This document shows, in pieces, positions 8,403 through 16,496 of a stretch of 42,061 nucleotides of DNA. The stretch covers positions 1-42,061 of the forward strand of contig CAIFEZ010000017.1 of NCBI GenBank assembly GCA_903789595.1, in the 5' to 3' direction. The position numbers and the translations under genes were made by a program. The DNA is from an uncultured eubacterium 1-6. Its GTDB lineage: Bacteria; Bacillota; Clostridia; Lachnospirales; Lachnospiraceae. Within the stretch, counting starts at the first letter, position 1. Each line of letters starts with the position of its first letter. Below the pieces are notes generated by a model. It was not told the DNA's origin, did no database searches, and saw only the letters and a list, made by a program, of their open reading frames with translations.

Positions 8403-9320
8403 TTATTTCCCGAAAAAGTACTTTCTGAATCTCTCTGTCACTCTCCGGTACTGCTCAATCTCCAGCTTGTGGCTCTCGGTCAGCAGCGCGTCATCCTGCT
8501 TGCGTGACTTTGTGGTGATCGGAAGGCCTTCGAGCTGCAGGTAATACTTAGCGTTGCACGGATAAACCTGGCACTCAATGGTGGATGCCGCTCCGATGAA
8601 GTCCTGCATCTCCTCCGCTCTCTCCGGCTCTTTGTCGAAATTCTTCACCAGCCAGCTGATGAGGTCCGGATGGAAATTGGCCATGACGCCGGAATAACCT
8701 GTGCAGCCGTCGCGAAGGGACTGCAGAAGCGTTGCGCCGTTTGCATTGTAAATCGCGAGATCTGTTCCCTTCACCGCGTCGGCCTTTGCCCGGAGCATAA
8801 CCGGATCGCAGCAGGTATCCTTCAGGAACGAAAACTTTCCGGTATCCGCAAGCCATTTCAGGAATTCGGGAGAAATGACTCTCTTGTACGGATACGGGCA
8901 CTCATAAATTCCGAATGTCGGAGCATCGATGTGATCAAGCAGGTACTCGACGTTCTTTTTTGCCACATCCTCGCTCTCGTTTTCCTTTGCGAACTGATTG
9001 GAAATGAAGACATATGCCTCACATCCCGCATCGATCAGCCGCTGTGCCTCCCGGATCTGAACATCCGGATCCGGATCTACATGTCCGGAGCAGACAACCT
9101 TGATGTTCTTCGGTGTATGATCAATGACAAACTTTCCAAGTTCAAATCTTTCTTCCGCATCGAGCTGGAACATCTCGCTGGACTGGCAGACAGCAAAAAT
9201 TCCGTCTACGCCCATCTTGTCATACCACTCGATGATCTTTTCCACGCCGTTCCAGTCGATCTTCAAAGCCTCCGTATATGGTGTGATCATGACCGGCCAG
9301 ACGCCTCTTCCCAGTTTCAT
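8403..9320 (-). CDS. DapA/NanA-superfamily aldolase (dihydrodipicolinate synthase family)
   Basis: Class I pyruvate-type lyase of the DHDPS/N-acetylneuraminate lyase family, 305 residues, TIM barrel. The Schiff-base lysine is in FSFLKDTCCD (Lys167) and the catalytic tyrosine in GIYECPYP (Tyr139, in the place of the family YNxP). The substrate-carboxylate loop, normally GTTGE or GSTGE, reads CQSSEM (45-50), so this is not a standard DapA. Such variants cleave or make 2-keto-3-deoxy acids; the exact substrate cannot be read. It lies just upstream of the TRAP genes and near a glycoside hydrolase, a YhcH-family gene and an AraC regulator, which supports a catabolic role rather than lysine synthesis. 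Start: ATG at 9320 with AAAGGG upstream. Confidence 0.88.
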   Translation of the reverse strand: MKLGRGVWPVMITPYTEALKIDWNGVEKIIEWYDKMGVDGIFAVCQSSEMFQLDAEERFELGKFVIDHTPKNIKVVCSGHVDPDPDVQIREAQRLIDAGCEAYVFISNQFAKENESEDVAKKNVEYLLDHIDAPTFGIYECPYPYKRVISPEFLKWLADTGKFSFLKDTCCDPVMLRAKADAVKGTDLAIYNANGATLLQSLRDGCTGYSGVMANFHPDLISWLVKNFDKEPERAEEMQDFIGAASTIECQVYPCNAKYYLQLEGLPITTKSRKQDDALLTESHKLEIEQYRRVTERFRKYFFGK

Positions 9321-9516
9321 ATGTACCCTTTCCGCGGATCTGATGGTGCGCGTTTCTCAGCTCCGCTCCCTTCATTTTCTTTCATCATTTTGCCATAAAA
9401 AACCGGTTTTTGCCTTATTGCTTTGTGCTTTTTAACAATACAACAATTGCCCATGAAATACAGTCAAAATCATATCCAGTACTTTTTTATACATTTTTGG
9501 ATTTTTGTCCGTTTTA

Positions 9517-9545
9517 TTGACAAAATGCAGAGAATCCGATAAACC
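9517..9545 (+). promoter_or_regulatory. Putative promoter of the YcxB-like/araC unit
   Basis: TTGACA (9517-9522) and TAAACC (9540-9545) are 17 bases apart on the plus strand, about 35 bases before the GTG start. The -35 is perfect, the -10 is poor, which fits a regulated promoter. The shared upstream region 9321-9516 is AT-rich and must also hold the divergent promoter of the aldolase/TRAP genes, which I could not place. Confidence 0.5.
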
Positions 9546-9580
9546 TATTATTAGTGATTTAATTCAGGAGGATTTTTACA

Positions 9581-10135
9581 GTGTCTACGAAACCAAAATT
9601 CACCACCACATCCGTTTTCGGATACAAAGAGTATCTGCACTATTCTATCACAGAGGAGCGCCAGCACAAATTCACCTGGTCGGTCATGCTGATTTTTGAG
9701 CTTGTCTGCATCGTCATGGCTTATTATTACTGGAGTCTGAAAGACAGTCATGATATGGGAACCGCCTTCATTCTTCTCGCCGTCTTCTTCCCGATTGCCA
9801 TGGGCATACGGGTCTGGCTCGGAATCCGGTTCAAATACAACCGGAAGATGAAGAAGATGGAGGGCACAAAGAATGTTTTTTCCTTCTATGACAATGCCTT
9901 TGAGGCAAAAAACGAGCAGTCGAAAACGCTCATTCTGTATAAGGATATCTATAATATTCTGATCACGACGACGAATATCTACATCGTAGATTCAAAAAGC
10001 CGCAGCTATATTCTGGATCGCGAGAACTGTTCCAATGAACTTGTGGAATTTCTGTCCCGGATGGCCTTGGAAATCCGTCACAAAGATACAAAGAAGTTCA
10101 CGAACCGCGTCAGGAAAAACGGATCCGTCGTTTAA
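9581..10135 (+). CDS. YcxB-like membrane protein
   Basis: 184-residue membrane protein of unknown function. It starts at a GTG with CAGGAGG nine bases upstream. After a short soluble N-terminus come two membrane segments (WSVMLIFELVCIVMAYYYW, about 30-48, and GTAFILLAVFFPIAMGIRVWLGI, about 60-82), then a cytoplasmic beta-rich domain in which a KTLILYKDIYNILITTTNIYIV stretch resembles the C-terminal domain of YcxB-like proteins (PH-like fold). The araC gene follows 15 bases later, so the two are cotranscribed. The pairing suggests a role in signal input or in the envelope for the sugar locus, but this is inference only. Confidence 0.7.
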   Translation: MSTKPKFTTTSVFGYKEYLHYSITEERQHKFTWSVMLIFELVCIVMAYYYWSLKDSHDMGTAFILLAVFFPIAMGIRVWLGIRFKYNRKMKKMEGTKNVFSFYDNAFEAKNEQSKTLILYKDIYNILITTTNIYIVDSKSRSYILDRENCSNELVEFLSRMALEIRHKDTKKFTNRVRKNGSVV

Positions 10136-10150
10136 ACAGGAAGATTTTTT

Positions 10151-11053
10151 TTGCATATGTGGGAAATATTTGATGATTACTGCTGGACCAAGCAGAAGAA
10201 AGTTCTGACAAGAGAAAAACACCGCGTCCCCGGACTCGGCAATTTTGCCTACTGGAATTACACGGCAAGCACCACACCTTCGCCGCTTCACTATCACTCC
10301 AATATTTTCGAATTTCACTGCATGGTGAAGGGCGTCCGCTACACGCAGATCGAAAAGGACGGAAAAATGTACCACTATACCGTCACCGGCAACCAGGCGA
10401 TGATTGTTTTTCCCTTTGAGATCCATTCCAATGGTGCAAGGCCCCAGGCACCCTGCGAGTTTTTCGCTTTTCAGGTAGATGTTTCGGATCCCTACCGGAT
10501 CCTCGGTCTGGATCCCGATTACAGCTATGCGCTCTACCGGATTCTGACCTCTCTGAAGCACCACCATCTGAGTCTGCAGCAGAGTCAGATCAACTATCTG
10601 CACACGGCATTCAATTTTTTCTCTGAGCAGAACACGCAGTCTACCATGATCGGGGTGCAGTTTCTGACGGCGTTTCTTTTTACGCTTCCGTTTCTGCAGC
10701 CCGTCACGGAAAGAGGCGAGACGGCGGTGGACAGCCATCTGGAAAAGGCCATCCTGTATATCCGGGATCACCTCTCTTCCAGCATCTCTCTGGCGGAACT
10801 CGCGGAGGCCAGCGGCTATTCGCTCTCCAGATTCAAATACAAGTTTCACGCGGAAGTCGGCATTACGCCTTCTTCCTATATCATTCTGCAGAAAATGGAA
10901 GAAGCAAAACGCCAGCTGGCGCAGACGGATATCTCCGTCACGCGGCTGGCATATAATCTCGGTTTCTCTTCGAGCAATTATTTTTCTTCCGTGTTCAAGA
11001 AAACCAATTCCATCTCCCCCAGAGATTACCGGAAAATCTATCGGCAGAAATAA
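10151..11053 (+). CDS. AraC-family transcriptional regulator
   Basis: 300-residue regulator with an N-terminal cupin sensor domain (HYHSNIFEFHCMVKG, then GNQAMIVFPFEIHSN, about 48-100) and two C-terminal helix-turn-helix motifs (ISLAELAEASGYSLSRFKYKF and ISVTRLAYNLGFSSSNYFSSVFKK, about 212-288). The likely start is a TTG at 10151, seven bases after AGGAAG; an ATG two codons later at 10157 is the alternative. It lies between the aldolase/TRAP genes and the glycoside hydrolase and is divergent from the former, so it probably controls the whole locus in response to a sugar. The effector is not known. Confidence 0.92.
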   Translation: MHMWEIFDDYCWTKQKKVLTREKHRVPGLGNFAYWNYTASTTPSPLHYHSNIFEFHCMVKGVRYTQIEKDGKMYHYTVTGNQAMIVFPFEIHSNGARPQAPCEFFAFQVDVSDPYRILGLDPDYSYALYRILTSLKHHHLSLQQSQINYLHTAFNFFSEQNTQSTMIGVQFLTAFLFTLPFLQPVTERGETAVDSHLEKAILYIRDHLSSSISLAELAEASGYSLSRFKYKFHAEVGITPSSYIILQKMEEAKRQLAQTDISVTRLAYNLGFSSSNYFSSVFKKTNSISPRDYRKIYRQK

Positions 11054-11097
11054 TGCCACAAGCACCTTTTGCAAGGCGCCTGTTTGCAGAAGTGCCT
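11054..11097. terminator. Convergent-gene terminator region between araC and the glycoside hydrolase
   Basis: The 44 bases between the two converging stops contain an imperfect hairpin (GCAC..TTTGCAA at 11062-11074 facing TTTGCAGAAGTGC at 11082-11094). T runs are short on both sides, so termination strength is uncertain. Confidence 0.35.
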
Positions 11098-14000
11098 TTA
11101 TTTCAGCCGGAACATCGGCGCCGTCAGCAGTCCCATCTCCATGAGGCGGTACTCATAGCACCATTTATTCCCGTCTGTCCGCCAGATATTCGGGCCATAC
11201 CACTCTTCGGAAAGATCTGCATTGTGCACCGGTCCGAACGCATTGTGCCGGTTGCCGAACACGCGGATGTGAATCACATGATCTCCCTTCACGATTTCTC
11301 CAAGATCGATCCGGTACGGTGCGAACGTGCAGAGCTGCTCCGCTCCGTCATCGACGGAAATCTTCTGCAGGGCGCCCCGGTACTGCGGAGATTCTACCGT
11401 GAGCCGGCCTGCATGGTCCGCATGGAACGGAATCTCATAAGTCAGATTGCCCGCATAGAACGGAAGGCTCTGGCGGGTATAATCCCCGTAGACCAGCTTC
11501 TCCGGAAATGAGGCAAGCGTTTTCTCTCTTCCTCTCACGGTTACTCCGAACCGGCCCAGAAGATAGCACCACTCGACATTCGTCTTGCGTCCAAACGGCA
11601 GATCGATCTGCAGCAGATTCCGGCCTTTTTTGAGTTTCAGAACCGCGGGTGTTTTTTTGATGGATGCGTCCACATAATACCCGTCTGTTCCCTCTGCCGG
11701 AATATCCTCTCCATTCAGACTGACGCGCGCTTTTTCCAGTTCTTCCATCGACAGCGAGGCCTCTGTCACATCCGCCTCGCTGTCGATCCGGAACCGGAGA
11801 TGCAGGGTATGGGTGATTTCCTCCTGTTCCGGATGCGTCCACGGCTGCGCCAGCGCCTCCATGCGGAGCGGAAAGCCCAGCTTCTCCCGGAACAGATTGT
11901 CAATCCGCAGGAGTTCCTCCTCCGGCTGCCAGTTTTCATCGTCAAACGCATATTCCGCCAGATCCAGAAGCAGGACATTGTCTTCATCAAGCCGGAAGCC
12001 GAAAGGCTCCGGGAGAACGCCGTCCATTCTCCTTCCGGAATAGGCAAGCGGCCAGGAAAGACCGTCCCCGGCCACTGTTTTTTCCTCGTCATTCTGCTGC
12101 TCCAATGCAGCCTCTGCGGCCGGTTCGAGGCGCAGCAGCAGGGAGTCATAAGCCCCCGTATAGGCGGTGAGGAAGGTATCTCCTGCCCGGTACTCTGCGG
12201 GGATCTTCGCAATCTTCCCGGTCATAGTGTCATAGAGCGTCACCGCATACTGCCCCCGGATCCGGACGGTCAGACGGTCCGTAAAGACCACATCCGGATT
12301 TTCCGGTTTGTTGACATGGCAGAGGAAGAGCCATTTTGCGTCGTTGTCATCCCGCATCTGATAGAACATGTTGCGCGTGCGGCTTCCCGTTTCCTTCTGT
12401 GCGACCTGCGCCGGCACGTGATCCGCCATGGACACGGCGGTGTCCACCACGCGATACGCAGAGAGCGCGTTCAGGAGGGCCTCCTCTGTATTCTCGATCG
12501 TCTCTGCCTCTTCTGCGGCGAAACGGCGCACCTCATCCGTCGGCACGCAGTCGATGTCATCGGCCGGTTTTCCCAGGAAGATGACTCTGCCGCCGGCCTT
12601 CGCGAATTTCCGGAGGCGCTCAAACGTGGAGCGGCGCAGCGTCACGCAGCCTGGCACGACGACCGCACGGTACCGCATCCGGCCCATGACAAAACGGTCG
12701 CCCGCCTGCTCCTGCTCTTCTTCCGCCAGCATGGATTCCGAAATGAAATCAAAATCAATCAGGCCGAACAGCAGCCAGTTGATGACATCCGTGAAGTACT
12801 GTTCCAGCCGCTGCCGCGCAGGGGTGGTCTGCTGCCGGTTGCCCCAGAACATCCAGTAGGATTCAATCGGATGAATCACCGCCACATCCACATGCGGCGT
12901 TCCTCTGGTCAGCACGGTGTTCAGCCTTGCGAAATGATCCTCGATAAAATGATATTCCCGGTACCACGGGGACTGATACCCAATGCTCGCCGGATAATCC
13001 CGTTTGCCCTCTCCCGCCATGGAAACCCAGGATAGATGCGGGACACGGAACGTCACGCCCAGGGCGGCCTGCCAGTCTCCCGCCAGCTTGTGTCCGCGGA
13101 AGTCGAAGGGCCAGCCGGTCACACCGTAAATCTCGCTCATGGCTCCCTCGCGGCCCATCTGATGGGATACGGACTCCGACTGCTTCGCGGTGGAGAACTC
13201 TCTCCGGTCACAGAGCATGTCGATGCCCGGAATCGTGAAGTTCTTCATCGGGCGCATTGCCTCTCCGACCGCTGCGGTCTGGGAGTACAGTGTCCACTCA
13301 TTCATCATATGTCCGGTCAGCGCAATGCCATGGTCTTCACACCATTTTCCGACATTGTCGCCGTAGGCACCGGAAAAACGCTCCACCAGATGGCGATGAT
13401 ACAGATACCGCGCACGGTACCTGCCCTGTTCATCAGTCTTTGCATCCGGCGCAGGCTCCAGAACCAGTTCCGGCAGGTGATCCAGAATGGAAAAACCGTA
13501 CTGCTCCCGGAATGTATCGTCAAAATCATCCGTAAAGGGGAGGATGACTGCTTTTCTCTCGAAGGGCGTCTCCAGAACCTCCTTCAGAGACATCTGCGGT
13601 TCATCGGTGAAGATGGATTTGACCTCCGTCCCGAAATCGTCCTTCAGCTCGTCATAATATTTCTCATGTGTGAGTTCGATGAAGCGGTCGATCGCCTTTT
13701 TGTTCAGTGTATCGACGTAAGCCTGGTCATTGAACCACGGAGTATCCCCGGATACCTCCAGCCGGGCGCTCCAGAACTTCTCCGGATGTGCGCTGTTTTT
13801 CCAGTCATAATCAGCAGGAAGTCTCCGGTAGGAGGTGAGGTACCCTTCTTCATCCTGGTTCACCTCATAGATTCCGAGCTCTGTATATTCCGTGCTCCGG
13901 ACCGCTGCGGCGGCGGACACAAATTCCTCCTGCTGCCGCTCTTCCAGATCGCAGGGTTTGAAGACCAGATATCTCTGACGGAAGCGGTGGTCCTTCGTCA

Positions 14001-14313
14001 CCATGCCGCCGCAGGAGCCTGAGGGCCAGCGGTCCTCATCATAAAGGCAGCACTGCATCCCTTTGCTCTTCATATATTCCTCGCAGGACTTCACATCGTT
14101 CATGAATTCCTGTCCGAGATACGGAATATCCAGGCCGACCCGGCTGTGGATATGCGCGCCGCCCATTCCCATTTCCTTCAGAACATCCAGTTCTTTCTTC
14201 AAAAGAGCAGGGTCCGGTTTGCAGTTCCACGCCCAGAACGGGGCACCGCGATACGCGCTGCCCGGATTGGCAAAGACCTGGTCACTCAGTTTTTTCTCAT
14301 TCGGATAAAGCAT
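11098..14313 (-). CDS. GH106-like glycoside hydrolase (alpha-L-rhamnosidase-like)
   Basis: Very large intracellular hydrolase (1071 residues, no signal peptide). The N-terminal catalytic part begins APFWAWN (about 25-31), with GGAHIHSRVG, YDEDRWPSG (92-100), FTDEP (236-240) and GHMMNEW (335-341); the acidic residues in the last two are candidate catalytic glutamates. A middle domain resembles a glutamine-amidotransferase-like fold (YRAVVVPGCVTLRRSTFERLRKFAKAGGRVIFLG), and the C-terminal part is beta-rich. This layout is that of the GH106/rhamnosidase-like family in Clostridia and Bacteroides. I am sure it is a glycoside hydrolase of this kind, less sure of its substrate. Two ATGs in tandem (14316, 14313) follow AGAGGTGA; the second has better spacing. 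The YhcH-family gene is 40 bases upstream. Confidence 0.85.
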   Translation of the reverse strand: MLYPNEKKLSDQVFANPGSAYRGAPFWAWNCKPDPALLKKELDVLKEMGMGGAHIHSRVGLDIPYLGQEFMNDVKSCEEYMKSKGMQCCLYDEDRWPSGSCGGMVTKDHRFRQRYLVFKPCDLEERQQEEFVSAAAAVRSTEYTELGIYEVNQDEEGYLTSYRRLPADYDWKNSAHPEKFWSARLEVSGDTPWFNDQAYVDTLNKKAIDRFIELTHEKYYDELKDDFGTEVKSIFTDEPQMSLKEVLETPFERKAVILPFTDDFDDTFREQYGFSILDHLPELVLEPAPDAKTDEQGRYRARYLYHRHLVERFSGAYGDNVGKWCEDHGIALTGHMMNEWTLYSQTAAVGEAMRPMKNFTIPGIDMLCDRREFSTAKQSESVSHQMGREGAMSEIYGVTGWPFDFRGHKLAGDWQAALGVTFRVPHLSWVSMAGEGKRDYPASIGYQSPWYREYHFIEDHFARLNTVLTRGTPHVDVAVIHPIESYWMFWGNRQQTTPARQRLEQYFTDVINWLLFGLIDFDFISESMLAEEEQEQAGDRFVMGRMRYRAVVVPGCVTLRRSTFERLRKFAKAGGRVIFLGKPADDIDCVPTDEVRRFAAEEAETIENTEEALLNALSAYRVVDTAVSMADHVPAQVAQKETGSRTRNMFYQMRDDNDAKWLFLCHVNKPENPDVVFTDRLTVRIRGQYAVTLYDTMTGKIAKIPAEYRAGDTFLTAYTGAYDSLLLRLEPAAEAALEQQNDEEKTVAGDGLSWPLAYSGRRMDGVLPEPFGFRLDEDNVLLLDLAEYAFDDENWQPEEELLRIDNLFREKLGFPLRMEALAQPWTHPEQEEITHTLHLRFRIDSEADVTEASLSMEELEKARVSLNGEDIPAEGTDGYYVDASIKKTPAVLKLKKGRNLLQIDLPFGRKTNVEWCYLLGRFGVTVRGREKTLASFPEKLVYGDYTRQSLPFYAGNLTYEIPFHADHAGRLTVESPQYRGALQKISVDDGAEQLCTFAPYRIDLGEIVKGDHVIHIRVFGNRHNAFGPVHNADLSEEWYGPNIWRTDGNKWCYEYRLMEMGLLTAPMFRLK

Positions 14314-14355
14314 CATTCACCTCTTGTATTTCAAAAGCCTGTCGTTGTTCTCCTG

Positions 14356-14808
14356 TTATTTTACGGCCACTTTGAATACGGCCTTGGTCACCGCTCCGCC
14401 TTCCGGGGAAACGATGCACGGCGCGTGCGCGTCCTGTGGAAAGAAAACGGCAAACATCCCGGACCGGATCGTGAGCGGAGAGAAATTTCCTCCTTCATAG
14501 AACCAGATATCCCCGTCCGGATTCGACTCTATCGGTGCGCCAAGATCCTCTCTCGGGGCATACCCCATGATCTCTGTTCCGGAAATCACCAGCTGAAGGT
14601 CCGCATAGCGGTTGTGTGCCTCCGGCTTCGCCTCCTCCATCTTCTTCAGAACCGGGTGCTGGATCATCACGTACAGCTCATCGCCGTCGATATCCGTCCG
14701 GCCGTCCGGCAGCTTCGACAGATCGTGTGTCTGAATGTACGCGACCACCTTTTTCAGCATCTTTATATCCGCATATTTTCCAATGTTCTCTACCGTATCA
14801 AGAATCAT
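14356..14808 (-). CDS. YhcH/YjgK/YiaL family protein (DUF386)
   Basis: 150-residue single-domain cupin-like protein. The family's metal-ligand pattern is visible in EAHNRYADLQLV (about 62-73) and in the late histidine of FPQDAHAP. Members accompany sialate, rhamnogalacturonan and other acid-sugar catabolic genes, often with TRAP transporters; the biochemical role is thought to be epimerase- or mutarotase-like but is not settled. Start ATG at 14808 has TAAGGAGG at ideal spacing. It is the first gene of the unit with the glycoside hydrolase and supports the view that this locus handles an acidic sugar. Confidence 0.9.
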   Translation of the reverse strand: MILDTVENIGKYADIKMLKKVVAYIQTHDLSKLPDGRTDIDGDELYVMIQHPVLKKMEEAKPEAHNRYADLQLVISGTEIMGYAPREDLGAPIESNPDGDIWFYEGGNFSPLTIRSGMFAVFFPQDAHAPCIVSPEGGAVTKAVFKVAVK

Positions 14809-14916
14809 AATTCCTCCTTAGAAATCTGTCTCTTTTCTTTAATCATAACCCGGCTGAAAAACAGATGCATTCGAAATGATCCTCAGTACGTTTTCAAAGA
14901 TAACCGGTAAAAGTGC

Positions 14917-14964
14917 AAAAAAAGTGCCGTAAATCCTTATTTTTAAAATAAGAATCTTCGGCAC
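14917..14964 (-). terminator. Intrinsic terminator of the response regulator gene
   Basis: A long stem: GTGCCG (14924-14929) pairs with CGGCAC (14959-14964), followed inward by wobble pairs and a perfect CTTATTTT/AAAATAAG. On the minus strand seven Ts follow (14917-14923). Confidence 0.85.
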
Positions 14965-15023
14965 CGATTCACCAATGACCGACCGCCAGTGGATCAGGAA
15001 CCGCGGTTCTGGCGGTCCTGGAT

Positions 15024-15716
15024 TCAGGAGGCCTGGAAGTAGTAGCCGACACCCCACTTGGTGTGGACGTACTTTGGCTCGGAAGGATTTTCCTCAATTT
15101 TCTCGCGCAGGCGGCGGATGTGGACATCGACGGTCCGGACATCGCCCGGGTACTCATAGCCCCACACGATATTGAGAAGATTTTCTCTGCTGTATACCTT
15201 GTTCGGATTGAAGACGAGCAGCTGCAGAACGTCGAATTCCTTGGCAGTCAGATTAACCTCCTTGTCTCCGACAAAGACGCGGCGGCTGTCCACATCCATC
15301 TTCAGCCCGCCGGCCTGGACGACTTTGCTCTTTTCTTCTGTTTTTTCCGGCTTTCTGGTTCTTCTGAGAATGGCTTTGATTCTGGCTTTGACTTCGAGGA
15401 TGTTGAACGGCTTTGTGATGTAATCATCGGCCCCGTACTCCAGGCCCATGATCTTGTCCATGTCTTCACCCTTGGCCGTCAGCATGATGATCGGCACGTT
15501 GGAAAATTCACGGATCTGCTGGCAGACGTCCAGTCCTCCGATCTTCGGAAGCATCAGGTCGAGCAGGATGAGATCATACTCATTCTCGCGCGCCATGTTC
15601 AGTGCTTCCTCCCCGTCATATGCGCAGGACACTTCGTATCCGTCCTGCTCCAATGAAAAGCGGATTCCCTTCACAATCAGCTTTTCATCATCTACTACCA
15701 GAATCTTCTCTGCCAT
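15024..15716 (-). CDS. OmpR-family response regulator (WalR-like), no adjacent kinase
   Basis: DNA-binding response regulator of 230 residues. The receiver domain has the acidic pair Asp9-Asp10, the phosphoacceptor Asp53 (LILLDLMLP), the TAKG threonine and the TKPF lysine near 103. The C-terminal winged helix is complete (LTAKEFDVLQLLVFNPNKV, GDVRTVDVHIRRLREKIE, KYVHTKWGVGYYF). Start is the ATG at 15716; the open frame upstream to 15950 is only the shadow of comEA and the insertion sequence. A terminator follows directly and no histidine kinase gene is next to it, so its partner is elsewhere or lost. Its likeness to WalR/PhoP types is strong, but the regulon is not known. Confidence 0.93.
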   Translation of the reverse strand: MAEKILVVDDEKLIVKGIRFSLEQDGYEVSCAYDGEEALNMARENEYDLILLDLMLPKIGGLDVCQQIREFSNVPIIMLTAKGEDMDKIMGLEYGADDYITKPFNILEVKARIKAILRRTRKPEKTEEKSKVVQAGGLKMDVDSRRVFVGDKEVNLTAKEFDVLQLLVFNPNKVYSRENLLNIVWGYEYPGDVRTVDVHIRRLREKIEENPSEPKYVHTKWGVGYYFQAS

Positions 15717-15718
15717 AT

Positions 15719-15862
15719 CTAGACCTCTATATAATCTTTGAGCTTCTGAAATGCTTTTTCCTTGATCCCACTGATATTCTGGATGTCTTCGATACTGGAG
15801 AATCTTCCGTGATCTGTCCGGTAGCGGATGATGGCATCGGCTTTCGCCTCGCCAACGCCCGG
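15719..15862 (-). pseudogene. comEA: comEA 3' fragment (helix-hairpin-helix domain)
   Basis: In a frame different from the one that stays open across this stretch, 48 codons read PGVGEAKADAIIRYR, then GRFSSIEDIQNISGIKEKAF and a short tail ending in IEV and a TAG three bases before the response-regulator ATG. This is the C-terminal double helix-hairpin-helix unit of the competence DNA receptor ComEA. The signal anchor, the extracellular part and the first hairpin are missing. The sequence joins ISLre2 transposase sequence at about 15863, so comEA was destroyed by insertion or by recombination with an insertion sequence. The response regulator was probably cotranscribed with it. Confidence 0.85.
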
Positions 15863-16266
15863 TAGGAGGTCTGTACGGCTTCCTTGAGCAGGCGTGCTTC
15901 TGCATCCTCCGTGAGTCTTGTATGCGGGTCAAGGCCGAGGATCTGGTCAAGCAGGTACATCATCTCGCCTGATTCTTTATTGGTGAACAGGGTCTTCGTG
16001 AAATCAACTGCTCCGAGGGAAGTGACCAGCTTCTTGTGACAGTTTTTCTCGATGACCCATGACAGCTTTCTCTTTCCGCTTTTCCGGAGCTGCTGATCAA
16101 TCTCCTCCAGCGTTTCCTTGATCATCTGGACGCCGAGGCTGCGGAGTTCATCTGAAATCCCGTAGATGAAGGATGCCATGTCCGTGGGATCCTCATAAAA
16201 CTTTTCCTGGAGTTTTTGGAAAACACCTATCGAAACATCTGAAAAATGCTGTATACTCTTATCCAT
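15863..16266 (-). mobile_element. ISLre2-family transposase, 5' fragment
   Basis: About 134 codons of an ISLre2-type transposase N-terminus: SIQHFSDVSIGVFQKLQEKF, then YEDPTDMASFIYGISDEL, the SWVIEKNCHKKLVTSLG part, FTKTLFTNKESGEMMYLLD and LTEDAEARLLKEAVQTSYR, where it ends abruptly. Full-length members are usually more than 400 residues, so the catalytic core and the right end are gone. The likely start is the ATG at 16266, nine bases after AAAGGAG; the frame stays open upstream to 16377, which probably is the left end of the element. After the break the frame runs on as nonsense over comEA to 15727. I could not identify the terminal inverted repeat. Confidence 0.87.
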
Positions 16267-16496
16267 AGAGAACATCTCCTTTGCAAGGCTTTTGGTTTCG
16301 TCGCCTAATACCTTACCATAGAGGTGTTCTCTTTTTGTACCCTTTTCCGACCAAAACTTTACGCTAGCGGCCGACACATGCCAGCCCCTTCCCCAGTTGC
16401 ATTACGAATCTGTTAACGGTAAATCTGAAAGACAGGAATTCCACAGTTGCTGTCGCATTCTTGCTTCACAGAATACCGCGCAGAAAATCCGTTTCT

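Noticed and set aside
15727-16377. One 216-residue protein from the insertion sequence into comEA
   Set aside because: The first part is transposase and the last 45 residues are out-of-frame comEA, so it is a chance fusion.
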